From Planctomicrobium piriforme (GTDB lineage: Bacteria; Planctomycetota; Planctomycetia; Planctomycetales; Planctomycetaceae): a stretch of DNA of 64,000 nt. A program made the translations under genes and the position numbers. This document shows, in pieces, positions 39,735 to 48,768 of this stretch. The stretch spans positions 1 to 64,000 of the forward strand of contig CAMATH010000030.1 of NCBI GenBank assembly GCA_945860955.1. The letters are read 5' to 3'. The notes under the pieces are model-generated. The model was not told the DNA's origin and ran no database searches. It saw only the letters and a list, made by a program, of their open reading frames with translations. How positions within the stretch are numbered: position 1 is the first letter of the stretch; each line of letters begins with the position of its first letter.

Positions 39735-41705
39735 TTATCCCTTCTTTCCAGGAACGATCGGGCGGGCGGGGGGAGGCACCGGGGTCGCTGGTTGAACCGT
39801 GGAATTCGCGGCTGGTTGCACATCGTTGCCGTACAAGAATTCCAGTTGCAGCAGTTTCTTCTGAATCAGCGATTCGACAAACGTGGGGAGGTAACCGGTG
39901 GCGCGCAAGGTGGAACCGTCGCGCATGTTGTAGATGTCGTGAATGATCAGTTCGTGACTGTCCTGATCAATGCCCGCGACTTCGGAGATCTGGGTGACGG
40001 CGCGCCGTCCTCCCGGCATGCGGGTGATCTGCACGATCACGTTGAGCGCCGACGCGATCTGGCGATGGATCGACACGACCGGCAGATCGACCGCCATCAA
40101 CACCAGCACTTCGAGCCGTTTGATCACCTCTTCGGAACTGTTGGCATGCACTGTGGTCATCGACCCATCGTGGCCGGTGTTCATCGCCTGCAGCATGTCG
40201 ACCGCCTCGGCTCCACGACATTCCCCCACCAGGATCCGGTCCGGTCGCATTCGCAGCGCGTTTTTGACGAGATCACGAATCGTGTAGGCACCGGTCCCTT
40301 CGACGTTCGCCTGTTTGGTTTCGAGCGTGACGACGTGGTCCTGGTGAAGCTGCAGTTCGGTGGTGTCCTCGATGGTGACGATGCGATCTTTGTGCGGAAT
40401 GAAGCTCGACAGCACGTTGAGCATCGTCGTCTTTCCGGTTCCGGTCCCGCCGCTGACCAGAATGTTCTTGCGATCGATCACACACGCCCGCAGGAACATC
40501 GCCGCCGAGGGGGTCAGGCTCCGCATGTCGATCAGATCATCCATCGTGAAGCGATGGGCGGGAAACTTGCGGATCGTGAGACACGGACCGCGAATCGCCA
40601 GCGGGGGAATGATCGCATTGACGCGCGAACCGTCGGGAAGGCGGGCGTCGACCAATGGCTGGCTCTTGTCGATTCGGCGTCCGACCTGCGCGACGATCCG
40701 TTCGATGATCGACTCGGTCACCTTGTCCGAAATGAACCGCCGGCCCGACAGCTCCAGCACGCCATCCCGCTCCACGTAGATGTGGTCACTTTTCACCACC
40801 ATGATTTCGGTGATCGTGGGAGCGCGAATCAAATCCTGCAGTGGACCGAACCCAAAGACGGTGTCCTTCAGATCCTTCTTCAGCGTTCGCAGAATCAGAT
40901 ACCGCCGCAATTCGTTGTGCAAGTGCGGCCGAATCAGCGGAAAGACCTGTGGGAAATGCGATTCCACCTTGGCGATTCGGCTGCTGAGGTCGCTTTCCTG
41001 GTCGAGCAGCAGTCGCTCGCGGGTGAAGCGGAGCAGGTTTTGCAGTTCCGTCTCGCGCTCGGCGACCAGTGTCGCCGGCACGTCGTACTCGTTCGAGGTC
41101 AGCCCGACGGGAGCCGTGGTCGCGAACCGCCCTCCCTCCAGAATCAACTGGTTCACGAGATAGTCGTGCAGCGTCAGGCCGGTGATTTCATCCAGCACCG
41201 GGGCGTTTTCCGGTCCGAACAGGTTGAGTTCCCGGCAGATGTCTTCGATGTGATTTTCGAGCAGCAGAATGCTGTCCGCCGTTCCCGCCCGACGGTTTTC
41301 GAGTTCGTACAGATCGAGCCGTTCGAGCAGCTTGCGATGGATTTTGAGTTCCAGATTCGCCATCAGCGACCGCAGGTGGGCCGCCATCTGCGCCATCGTG
41401 ATGACCGCCTGGGTCTCGGTCTCAAACGTCAGCGAATAGGGCCAGATCCGGACCGCCTGACCTGGTTCAAACTCCAGCGACTCTCCTCCCAGAACCTCCG
41501 CGTCCCCCACCATGCAACCGTTGATGCCAACGTTTTCGAGCCGGAGCTTTCCCCCGGTCACCGAAACGACGGCGTGCCGCTTCGACACGAGCGGGCTTTG
41601 CAGCACAATCGTGTTCGCGGGATCTCGGCCAATGTGGATGACAGGGTCCGCGACCTCGATCATCGAACGCCGGCTGTCGTTGATTTTGTTAAACCAGATC
41701 TTCAT
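39735..41705 (-). CDS. tadA: FHA-TadA/CpaF fusion: pilus secretion ATPase
   Basis: 656 aa. Residues 1-100 are an FHA domain (HIGRDPANTIVL with Gly26-Arg27, SKRH with Ser41 and His44, GINGCMV with Asn62-Gly63), fused to a full CpaF-type ATPase, the motor that drives Tad pilus assembly. Linker helices span about 100-290. The ATPase has GFGPLQDLIRAPTITEIMV, the LVDARLPDGSRVNAIIPPLA segment, Walker A GGTGTGKTT (419-427), the Asp-box DRIVTIEDTTELQL, and Walker B/His region RILVGECRGAEAVDMLQAMNTGHDGSMTTVHANS. Usual CpaF proteins lack the FHA domain, so phosphothreonine recognition is built into the motor. It is followed by tadB after 4 nt. Confidence 0.95.
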   Translation of the reverse strand: MKIWFNKINDSRRSMIEVADPVIHIGRDPANTIVLQSPLVSKRHAVVSVTGGKLRLENVGINGCMVGDAEVLGGESLEFEPGQAVRIWPYSLTFETETQAVITMAQMAAHLRSLMANLELKIHRKLLERLDLYELENRRAGTADSILLLENHIEDICRELNLFGPENAPVLDEITGLTLHDYLVNQLILEGGRFATTAPVGLTSNEYDVPATLVAERETELQNLLRFTRERLLLDQESDLSSRIAKVESHFPQVFPLIRPHLHNELRRYLILRTLKKDLKDTVFGFGPLQDLIRAPTITEIMVVKSDHIYVERDGVLELSGRRFISDKVTESIIERIVAQVGRRIDKSQPLVDARLPDGSRVNAIIPPLAIRGPCLTIRKFPAHRFTMDDLIDMRSLTPSAAMFLRACVIDRKNILVSGGTGTGKTTMLNVLSSFIPHKDRIVTIEDTTELQLHQDHVVTLETKQANVEGTGAYTIRDLVKNALRMRPDRILVGECRGAEAVDMLQAMNTGHDGSMTTVHANSSEEVIKRLEVLVLMAVDLPVVSIHRQIASALNVIVQITRMPGGRRAVTQISEVAGIDQDSHELIIHDIYNMRDGSTLRATGYLPTFVESLIQKKLLQLEFLYGNDVQPAANSTVQPATPVPPPARPIVPGKKG

Positions 41706-41808
41706 CAGTTGATTCAGGGTGAGAATTCACGAACATCAAAATGAAAACGCGGAACCCAACTCAAAATCCGCCCCACAAGATTCCGCCTTCATCCTTCCGC
41801 CTTCATTC

Positions 41809-42534
41809 CTATCCCCCCTTCTTCCCAATCGTCTTGCCATGCAGCATGACGCTCAAGGGCTGGCTGTTGCTTTGCCGCATGACGTCGAGAAGCTGCCGCC
41901 ACTTTTCTTCCGGGGCACCGTTGATCGACTTCACGCGAATCGTCATGGTGGTCTCCTGAGCCGAGCTACCACCGGAAGTCTGCAACAGTTGCAGATTCCC
42001 CTTGCGCGTCCCCAAGGCCAGAATTTCGAATGGCCCGACAAATTCCGGCAGCGTCGTACCGGCCACGGGGGTCGCCCCCAGAGACCCCATGCGTGGCACG
42101 ATGAACGAGACCGACGCCCCCGGGTTCAGGTTTTGCACGACCACCGTGCGGGTGTCGATGGGAACACCCACCGCCACGTCGTTGGGTCCCAGGGTGTCGA
42201 GCAGATCGGTGACGGCGGGAGTCTTCAGATCCTGCCAGAGCAAAATCTCCCCGGCGCTGTAGCTCTTCGTCGCGGGCATCCCGACGATGGTGTCGAGCGC
42301 CGCCCAGGTGACAGCGGCCTTTTGCAGCCCCCCCACCGCGTGCTGCGGCACCGGAATGCGCAAAAAGTGTTCTTCGCGGAATCGATCGCCAGGATTGATC
42401 GTGACGTTTTCGGTGATCCCGACGAAGTCCAGATGGTCCAACTGGCGCGCCTTTTGTGCGAGGTAGAGCCAGTTGACCAACGCTCCGATGAGGCCCAGCC
42501 CCACCGCCAGTAAGAATCCGGGTGCGCCTTTCAT
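41809..42534 (-). CDS. cpaB: Flp pilus assembly protein CpaB/RcpC
   Basis: 241 aa. One N-terminal membrane segment (FLLAVGLGLIGALVNWLYLAQ) anchors a SAF-domain periplasmic region: GITENVTINPGDRFREEHFLRIPVPQHAV, GMPATKSYSAGEILLWQDL, AVGVPIDTRTVVVQNLNPGASVSFI. CpaB normally stabilises the outer-membrane secretin channel in the periplasm. No secretin gene follows; the next gene after 103 nt is the TadA fusion. The leftover intergenic sequence has a CTTCCGCCTTCAT direct repeat. Confidence 0.88.
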   Translation of the reverse strand: MKGAPGFLLAVGLGLIGALVNWLYLAQKARQLDHLDFVGITENVTINPGDRFREEHFLRIPVPQHAVGGLQKAAVTWAALDTIVGMPATKSYSAGEILLWQDLKTPAVTDLLDTLGPNDVAVGVPIDTRTVVVQNLNPGASVSFIVPRMGSLGATPVAGTTLPEFVGPFEILALGTRKGNLQLLQTSGGSSAQETTMTIRVKSINGAPEEKWRQLLDVMRQSNSQPLSVMLHGKTIGKKGG

Positions 42535-42561
42535 TGTGTTCCTTTCGTAGGGAGGGACATT

Positions 42562-43560
42562 CTAATCCCCCGCCCCGTAAATCTGTACCACGGCACGGAT
42601 TGAGCCGGCGTCGTCGAACAGCAGACGAATCTCGGCCCATTCCGACCCGCGGGAGGTGGTGCGTTGATAGAGCGCGCCGGTGGTATCGAGTGAGCCGCCC
42701 CACTCGCGGGCGATCTCCCACTTGTGACCGGCGAACCAGCTCGCAAAATGGTCACGCCAGTCACTCAGCCGACCGGAGCCGCGAAACGCGACGAGTCGGC
42801 CGGCCGCTTCGCTCCCCGTTACGAGAATTCGCAGGCCGCCGGGCGGGGCGGGGATGTGTGAACGGTCGGCATCGGTCGCTCCTCCCGTCCGCTCAAATTG
42901 AAAAATGCGCCATGCATCGGTTCCATTCGGGACCAGCAGACCCCAGGCCACAAGCCGGCCCGAACGAATCTGGTCGGCCCGCTTTTCCCCCGTTCCATAT
43001 CGAATCGAGAATGCGCCGGCAAACCATTCCGAAAACCGGAACACGCCCCCCGTGCGAGCGATCTCCTCGGTCGGTTCAAGCTGGCTGGCCAATTCCAGAA
43101 TGCGTTTCTCGGAAGCGGCGGGTTCCGATGCGTTGTCTCCCTCGGCGACGGCGTTCGACGGTTCGGAGGTGAGGACCGCGCGAACGCGGTTGTGCAGTTC
43201 ACTCCAGGCCGACTCGGGATCGCCGGTCAGCGTGACCTGATACATGCGGACCGGCAGATCACCGAATTCGACCAGCAGCGGTTCCCCCCGCGCTCCGAGC
43301 TGGCTGGGGTCAACACCTTGCGGAGCGGTCGGCCCGGTCACCAGCGGATCGTCGTGCCACCACTCGACGACTTGCCGGCCCGCGGTGAGGCTGACGGAGA
43401 TCAACAGGCCGATGACGATCAGGTCGGTCGTGCGGCGAATGACCCGGGCTGCGACGCTGGGACGCGCTGGGGAAGATTCGGTCGAAGGGGCCACCGCCGC
43501 GCGCTCCGCCGAGGTTTGCACAGGCTCGGTCGGTGATGGCGGAGGAGTTGCGATGGTCAC
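42562..43560 (-). CDS. Membrane-anchored protein of unknown function in the Tad operon
   Basis: 332 aa, not recognised. A Pro/Ala/Ser-rich N-terminus (1-40) precedes one membrane helix (about 45-62, TTDLIVIGLLISVSLTAGRQVV). The remainder is a soluble domain of about 270 residues, presumably periplasmic, with a mixed alpha/beta look: VEFGDLPVRMYQVTLTGD, ELHNRVRAVLTSE, LASQLEPTEE, WRIFQFERTGG and RGSEWAEIRLLFDDAGSIRAVVQIYG. It lies 27 nt before cpaB and 16 nt after a TadE-like gene, so it is embedded in the locus. It could fill a structural role normally held by a missing Tad component. Confidence 0.75.
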   Translation of the reverse strand: MTIATPPPSPTEPVQTSAERAAVAPSTESSPARPSVAARVIRRTTDLIVIGLLISVSLTAGRQVVEWWHDDPLVTGPTAPQGVDPSQLGARGEPLLVEFGDLPVRMYQVTLTGDPESAWSELHNRVRAVLTSEPSNAVAEGDNASEPAASEKRILELASQLEPTEEIARTGGVFRFSEWFAGAFSIRYGTGEKRADQIRSGRLVAWGLLVPNGTDAWRIFQFERTGGATDADRSHIPAPPGGLRILVTGSEAAGRLVAFRGSGRLSDWRDHFASWFAGHKWEIAREWGGSLDTTGALYQRTTSRGSEWAEIRLLFDDAGSIRAVVQIYGAGD

Positions 43561-43576
43561 GTCGATCGAACAGATT

Positions 43577-44575
43577 CTAGTTGAGAGTTCCGAGGAACTT
43601 CGTCAGGAGATCGATTTTGCGTTGCAGTTCCTGGATTTCCGTCGTCGGGGGAGGATCCTGCTGGCGAAGCAGCGCCTGTTGCGCGCGGTACATGTTGAGA
43701 AACGCCTGAGTCATCCGTTCGGGAACTCCCCCCTGTCCTCCCGCGCGCGGTCCCTGAATGCGATCGATCAACGGCAACACATCTCCCGCATGGACGACGT
43801 CGCGGTTGAGTTCGCACGACGCGTTGCGTGGAAGCTGCGGATGGAAATCGGGGGCCGACCCGTACCACTCCTTCAGTTCGTCGTCCTTATCCAGGGGCAT
43901 CAGTCCCGGGCGATAGCCGGCGTTCATGATCCGCAGTGCCGCTACTTTGTAACCTTCCGCCAGGTCAACCACATTCCCGGGCGGGGTGAAGCCGTACAGC
44001 CGGAGGATGCGACGGTCATTGTTGGAACCGTACCCCATGTCGTGAAATCGCCATTCGCTTTCCAGCAGGGGGTGTTTGGTGTTGAACTTGATCTGGAACA
44101 GTTTGGGAAGCAGCGCGACTTCACGATCGAGATTCGCGATTCCCTGCACGAGATCATCATCAAAATCGAATTGACCAACGTCGACCTGCAATTGGGCCGA
44201 GGCGCTCTGCGACTGCGGATCGCGGAGCATGGGGCCGCGAACGACTTGATGCTGGGCGAACGGATCCTGGGCAAAGATCGGGGGAGTTGAGGCGGGACCG
44301 ACCGCCATGGAGGCGGGGGCTTCCCAGTTGCGTGGGACGCGGTCCCGGCTGCCGGCGTAGTGTGTGGGCCGTTGCCGCCAGACCGCCTGCCGCGAGACCG
44401 TGAGCGCCCGAGTCTTCCAGGCGATCACGTGCCCGAAATTGATCATGAGCGCCAGGATCATCATCAATATCGGGAGCGTCAGCACGAGTTCGAGGGGAGC
44501 GAGGCCGCGACGGGAATGTGCGCGGTTCACGCTCTCGACAAAAATCCCGGCAGGCCGCTGACGTAAATTTTTCAT
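43577..44575 (-). CDS. TadE-like pseudopilin
   Basis: 332 aa from the ATG at 44575. An N-terminal prepilin-like segment follows a basic stretch: SRRGLAPLELVLTLPILMMILALMINFGHV, with Gly before LAPLE resembling the G/xxxxE cleavage pattern processed by TadV. The remaining ~270 residues are soluble and hydrophilic. The first part, KTRALTVSRQAVWRQRP, is typical of TadE-type pseudopilins that line the periplasm. The C-terminal 40 residues form a helix (EIQELQRKIDLLTKFLGTLN). It is one of three TadE/G-like genes here. Confidence 0.8.
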   Translation of the reverse strand: MKNLRQRPAGIFVESVNRAHSRRGLAPLELVLTLPILMMILALMINFGHVIAWKTRALTVSRQAVWRQRPTHYAGSRDRVPRNWEAPASMAVGPASTPPIFAQDPFAQHQVVRGPMLRDPQSQSASAQLQVDVGQFDFDDDLVQGIANLDREVALLPKLFQIKFNTKHPLLESEWRFHDMGYGSNNDRRILRLYGFTPPGNVVDLAEGYKVAALRIMNAGYRPGLMPLDKDDELKEWYGSAPDFHPQLPRNASCELNRDVVHAGDVLPLIDRIQGPRAGGQGGVPERMTQAFLNMYRAQQALLRQQDPPPTTEIQELQRKIDLLTKFLGTLN

Positions 44576-44644
44576 GGCAGGCGATCTCTTCAACTCACGA
44601 CATCCAGCGACTCAATCCCATCCACCGATCGAATCCCAAAACCA

Positions 44645-46237
44645 CTAATGGCTGTTGATCTCCCTCAGCATCCGCATATCGATCCCGGGGAGGCTGGGCA
44701 ACACAACCGTCAGTGGCTGTCCGGTCGCAATCGCTTCAGGCGGAGGTTGGGTCTGAATGATCGACAGAATGTTCCCGTGAGTCGCGGGAACCAGGCGCAC
44801 AGTCCAATTCTGAGTCAACAGACTCCAATCGCCGGGCCACCCTTCGAAGCCCCAGCCTGGAGGCGTGGCGACCGCGGGAGGCGGATCCAACGGGATCGGC
44901 ACGTTCACTCCCACCCCGCCGCCGCCAATGTCTGACGGGGGGGATGTCCCCGCGCTGCCATCGTGGTACCACATGCGCGCCTTCGGAACGAAGAGTTCCA
45001 CTTGGGCGAACGCCAGCGGATCGTGCGACAAAGGATAGCGGAACAGTCCATACATCATCTCCTTCATCTGCCGCCGGTACGCCACCCCCACGAACATGAA
45101 GTTTTGGTCGAGATAGTTTTGCGAGGAGGCCAGACAGTCGGTGCAATTGCGAAACTTGTTCGGGTCGACGCCGTTGTCCGCCAGCCGAATCATGTGGGGG
45201 AGATTGCTGAAGGGATATTCCTCGTTCAACAGCTTCATCAGTTGGCCGCAGGAAAAGACGTGGTACAGATTGATGTACTGCGACATCTTCCCTTCCATCG
45301 CGAAGAACCGCAGCCGATCGTTGACCCATTGATTGAGGTACATCCGCGACAACTGTTCGCGCTGCTGGACCGCGAGCTTCAAGTACGCCCCCGCTCCCGG
45401 AATCGCCTGATAGTCGTTCCCCTCCATGCCATCCGGGTTGGGGTCCGGGATCGGCTGGGGGACTCCGAGCGAGGAGCCGGGTTCGGGATCAATGGCGGGG
45501 AGCGTGCGTGTCTGGGGATCGCGTTCGTCGGGATATCCGACCGCGATCACCGAGGTGCGCCACAGGATGCCAACCTGCCGGCCCCGTTCGCGTTCCTCTT
45601 TTCGATTGGCGGCCGGATCGCTGTGCTGGCCATGTCGGCCCGCGACGTCATTCGCGGTCGCCTGCGCGACCTGGGGCATTGTCTGGACCACCGCCCGCTG
45701 GAACTCGGGAATCAGCCGCTCGCGCAGCGAATACTCCATCACCGGCAGAATCTCTTGGGCGATCGCGGAACCCAATTCTCCAAACGTGCGGACAAGTTCT
45801 TTTTCGTCGGGGACTTTGTTCTGGATCGCGGAACCGAGCGTGCGGAATTTGGGGAACTGCGACTTGGCGAAGATCTTTCCGACATTCGACCAGGCGTCGA
45901 GAATCTCGGGAACCATGGCTTCGGCATTGCGATCGCGGGCTTCACGCAAAAACGCGGTGATGGCGAATGTGTCGCACAACAGATGGTTGGAAAACGAGAT
46001 CGCGTTCATGCCGCGCGCGACGACCAGGGTCGACGAATACGCCGACGCGTCGGCGGCATTTTGCATCTTGATCTTGTCGTCGACATGCTTCCCGACGTTG
46101 ATGATCATCCCCAGGACCATCGTCAGCGCCAAAATCACGATGACCGACAACATCGACAGCGCCCCGCGCTCGTCGCGGTGCAATCGTCCGGGCAGATCGC
46201 GAAACCGCCGGCCGACTCGGGCCAAGACGTTCGTCAT
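44645..46237 (-). CDS. TadG-like pilus assembly protein
   Basis: 530 aa from the ATG at 46237 (GGGGTG 11 nt upstream); a longer form from 46330 would overlap the preceding gene by 17 nt. The N-terminal HRDERGALSMLSVIVILALTMVLGMIINVGKHV membrane helix and QNAADASAYSSTLVVARGMNAISFSN are the TadG-type signature. The long C-terminal part, about 430 residues, is soluble and lacks the von Willebrand A domain common in TadG. It has a Cys pair (FRNCTDC) and Pro/Gly-rich strands. It is probably an anchored pseudopilin or periplasmic scaffold. Confidence 0.8.
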   Translation of the reverse strand: MTNVLARVGRRFRDLPGRLHRDERGALSMLSVIVILALTMVLGMIINVGKHVDDKIKMQNAADASAYSSTLVVARGMNAISFSNHLLCDTFAITAFLREARDRNAEAMVPEILDAWSNVGKIFAKSQFPKFRTLGSAIQNKVPDEKELVRTFGELGSAIAQEILPVMEYSLRERLIPEFQRAVVQTMPQVAQATANDVAGRHGQHSDPAANRKEERERGRQVGILWRTSVIAVGYPDERDPQTRTLPAIDPEPGSSLGVPQPIPDPNPDGMEGNDYQAIPGAGAYLKLAVQQREQLSRMYLNQWVNDRLRFFAMEGKMSQYINLYHVFSCGQLMKLLNEEYPFSNLPHMIRLADNGVDPNKFRNCTDCLASSQNYLDQNFMFVGVAYRRQMKEMMYGLFRYPLSHDPLAFAQVELFVPKARMWYHDGSAGTSPPSDIGGGGVGVNVPIPLDPPPAVATPPGWGFEGWPGDWSLLTQNWTVRLVPATHGNILSIIQTQPPPEAIATGQPLTVVLPSLPGIDMRMLREINSH

Positions 46238-46313
46238 GACACCGATCACCCCGCCAGCGGTGTGGTCGTAGGTACAGGTCCACGTGGCGTGAGACCGATT
46301 CACGCGGGGGGGA

Positions 46314-47330
46314 TTAGTACGATTGCACATGAGGAATCACCGACTTGAGCCCTTCGATTTGTAACGTGGCGTGGGCTTCCAGAATGACGACGTACAATCC
46401 CTTCTCGTACCGCCCCTGATTGACCGTTTCCATCGCTTTCAGGTGCTTGGTCACCCGGTCGGGGGTCTGGGTATTGGTCAGCTTGGCGCTCAAAAAACGC
46501 CCTGGCCCCGGAAGCATCGCGAAGTTGTAATACACGCTGACCGTCACGGGATCTTCCCAGCCGATTTCATTCGGATTCCACGGAACCCACAACGGTTCGC
46601 TTTCACCGGTGCTGGGATTGACCTGATTCGTCCAGTATCCGGGATAGGGGTTGTACGTCGGGCCGGCTGTGCCGTTGGCGTCCCGTCCGCGCATCACAAT
46701 CAGGGTGTTCCATTGCGCGTAGTCGGCTTTCCGCGTGATCCGGGTTTTCATGTACGGATTGCTGGCGGTTCGGGGCACCAACTGGTTGTAGATGGTCGAG
46801 AGCGAATCGGAGACCGAATTGCCGATTGGCTCGGTGTTGGTGACTCGCCGGGAGGGGGAGATCGGCACACAGGCGATCGCCGCCGCCCGCCAGATCCGCA
46901 ACAGTTTCTCCAGCCCCAGATTTTGGGCCGACGCGCCGCTGTGATTCTGGGAAAGCCAATCAGGAAAGGTCGCCTGCGACAGTTCCAGTGTTCCCGAAGC
47001 GACGATATTCGCTGGCTCGTTCGTGGAGACATTGGCGGGAAACCAGACAATCGCCGACCGGGCCGCCGCGTACGCCGCGTGATGTACGACGGCGATTCCG
47101 ATCATCATCTGGCTGATCTGAATGATGAACAGCACCAGCATGATGAATACGGGAAGTGTCAGCACAAAACTGAGTGTCTGCACGCTCCCGGATTCGCAGG
47201 TGTGGATCCGTTTCAGACGGGCGGCGTTGAAATTTCCACCGGCTACTCGCAAAACCAGCCACAGGCCAGCAAACCCGCCCGCGAGCCATCCCGCACAGGG
47301 GAGCCAGGCTTCCACAACCGACTTCAGCAT
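46314..47330 (-). CDS. TadE-like pilus assembly protein
   Basis: 338 aa. Two hydrophobic stretches near the N-terminus: AGWLAGGFAGLWLVLRVAGG (about 13-32) and the TadE-type helix CESGSVQTLSFVLTLPVFIMLVLFIIQISQMMIGIAV (about 46-80). HHAAYAAARSAIVWFPAN after it is the TadE motif. The remaining ~240 residues are soluble. The ESGSVQTLSF segment matches prepilin/pseudopilin cleavage contexts. It lies 56 nt after the peptidase gene. Confidence 0.82.
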   Translation of the reverse strand: MLKSVVEAWLPCAGWLAGGFAGLWLVLRVAGGNFNAARLKRIHTCESGSVQTLSFVLTLPVFIMLVLFIIQISQMMIGIAVVHHAAYAAARSAIVWFPANVSTNEPANIVASGTLELSQATFPDWLSQNHSGASAQNLGLEKLLRIWRAAAIACVPISPSRRVTNTEPIGNSVSDSLSTIYNQLVPRTASNPYMKTRITRKADYAQWNTLIVMRGRDANGTAGPTYNPYPGYWTNQVNPSTGESEPLWVPWNPNEIGWEDPVTVSVYYNFAMLPGPGRFLSAKLTNTQTPDRVTKHLKAMETVNQGRYEKGLYVVILEAHATLQIEGLKSVIPHVQSY

Positions 47331-47386
47331 TTGAACACCGGATATTCAGGATGTGGGGGACAGGGGTTCTCGCGCGGGTACCAGAA

Positions 47387-47923
47387 TCAAAATCCCAGGA
47401 ACCGCTCCAGATCAAAACAGACGATGATCACTGCGGGAACGGCGGCGGCGGCCAGGTAGAGTTGGGGTTCCAGCGCCTTGCGATCTGTCTCAGTCAGGGG
47501 CTGGAATCGGCCCAGTCGCAGGCTCCAGAAAACGTGCCGGGTGACTCCGGTGAACAGCTTCCAGGCTCCCACATTCCAGACGACGATTCCCAAAGCGGCG
47601 GCTCCGCCGAGAACGAACGTCCACAACAGAGCTTCCAATCCCTTTTCGACCCCCAGGAACGCTCCCTGCATCGCCAGGAGTTTCACATCTCCGCCACCCA
47701 CGTTGAAAAACAAAAAGGCCGCGAGCATCAGACCGCCACACGCTCCGAAACCCTTGAGGCATTCCTCCAGATCGACGGCAGAACCAAACTCTGGTCCGAA
47801 CGCAGCCAACAGGAACGCCAACACGATGCCGGGATAGGTGACCGCGTTGTAGATCTTGTGCCAGACCAGATCCGTCACCGCCGAGACCGTCACCAGCGCG
47901 ATCAAGAGGATCGTTGAGATCAT
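47387..47923 (-). CDS. cpaA: Prepilin peptidase TadV/CpaA (A24 family)
   Basis: 178-aa polytopic aspartic peptidase that cleaves Flp pilin and TadE/F leader peptides. The two catalytic aspartates are Asp18 in SAVTDLVWHKIYN and Asp79 in the GGGDVKLL (GxGD) motif. About five hydrophobic segments alternate along the chain, as in the short A24B/CpaA type without a methylase domain. Its presence explains how the small pilins and pseudopilins in the locus are matured. Confidence 0.93.
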   Translation of the reverse strand: MISTILLIALVTVSAVTDLVWHKIYNAVTYPGIVLAFLLAAFGPEFGSAVDLEECLKGFGACGGLMLAAFLFFNVGGGDVKLLAMQGAFLGVEKGLEALLWTFVLGGAAALGIVVWNVGAWKLFTGVTRHVFWSLRLGRFQPLTETDRKALEPQLYLAAAAVPAVIIVCFDLERFLGF

Positions 47924-47989
47924 ACCGGCGGTCCCAGCGGCAGGTGGCTCGTCCCCGTTGTACCGGGGCTCGGTTCCACGGCCCGACGA

Positions 47990-48205
47990 CTACTGGCCGT
48001 TGGTGGTATTGTTCGAACTGTTCTGCAGATTCTGCAGTCCGGTGTCGAAGTAATTCCGCACCTTGGGCCAGCCGTATTTGATAATCCAGATCAGGATGGG
48101 AAGCGCGATCGCGCCGATGATCAGAATCGTTTCGAGACTGACCCCTCCGCGTTCGTCGCGGTGGAGCCGCGCCAGTTGGCGTTTGAGTGGAGCGAGATTC
48201 GGCAT
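47990..48205 (-). CDS. Flp-like small pilin, second copy
   Basis: 71 aa, with AGGAT 7 nt before the ATG. A basic leader ends at DERGG, followed by a single hydrophobic helix (VSLETILIIGAIALPILIWII) and a short soluble tail (YGWPKVRNYFDTGLQNLQNSSNNTTNGQ). The Flp cleavage pattern G/xxxxEY is nearly kept: G-GVSL-E-T, with Thr in place of Tyr. Size and layout fit a Flp-type major or minor pilin. Confidence 0.78.
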   Translation of the reverse strand: MPNLAPLKRQLARLHRDERGGVSLETILIIGAIALPILIWIIKYGWPKVRNYFDTGLQNLQNSSNNTTNGQ

Positions 48206-48247
48206 GATGAATCCTGTTTAGCTGCGGACGAGGTGCTGCGAACGGAC

Positions 48248-48499
48248 CTACAAAAACGGCCAACCGACGAACGCACAAACCATGTCGTACGCCAGCCGGA
48301 TGATCTTGGAGCCAAGGTACAGCGCCAATCCACCCAGTGTCGCGAGCGTTCCCAAAACCAACACGTAATCGATCGAGGCGGAACCCGTTCGAGAACCTCC
48401 TGGACTCGCCCGGCGCCATCCGACGCGAACCGACTTTCCCGCGACACTTTGGCGTGTCCACGGAACGGGAGCGGCGATTTTCCGTCGGATGATGACCAT
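48248..48499 (-). CDS. Flp-like small pilin, first gene of the Tad locus
   Basis: 83 aa; GAGGT lies 6 nt upstream of the ATG at 48499. The basic N-terminus is longer than in usual Flp pilins. The cleavage region reads RTGSASIDYVLVLG, matching G/xxxxEY with Asp in place of Glu. A hydrophobic helix follows (VLVLGTLATLGGLALYLGSKI), then a 16-residue tail with one Cys. It is the first gene of the minus-strand run ending at the SNF2 gene. A TAGAAT -10-like hexamer about 25 nt upstream is the only promoter hint. Confidence 0.75.
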   Translation of the reverse strand: MVIIRRKIAAPVPWTRQSVAGKSVRVGWRRASPGGSRTGSASIDYVLVLGTLATLGGLALYLGSKIIRLAYDMVCAFVGWPFL

Positions 48500-48768
48500 G
48501 GGCGACCTCAGTCATGATTCTAATCAGAAGGTGTCGTAAAGAACAGAAACGCGACGGCGGCGTCCCTCTCCACAGCAATCTGGACACAATTCCACTCACC
48601 GGCAACGGGAGGGAACCGGATCATCCCATTCTATGCCCGCTGACTGGTTGTCGGGTACAGAATTTTTCCAGATGCACGGCGTTTTCTGGCAGCCACCGGC
48701 AGGAGCGTTCCGGTTGGGTTTTGAGAGTTTGAATGAAACCCGTTTCTTTTTCCAGTTTTTTTCGTGTG

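Noticed and set aside
39669-41744. 691-codon plus-strand open frame opposite tadA
   Set aside because: Antisense shadow of the FHA-TadA gene; its translation has no family features and is Arg/His/Gln/Asp-rich in the way reverse frames of GC-rich genes are.
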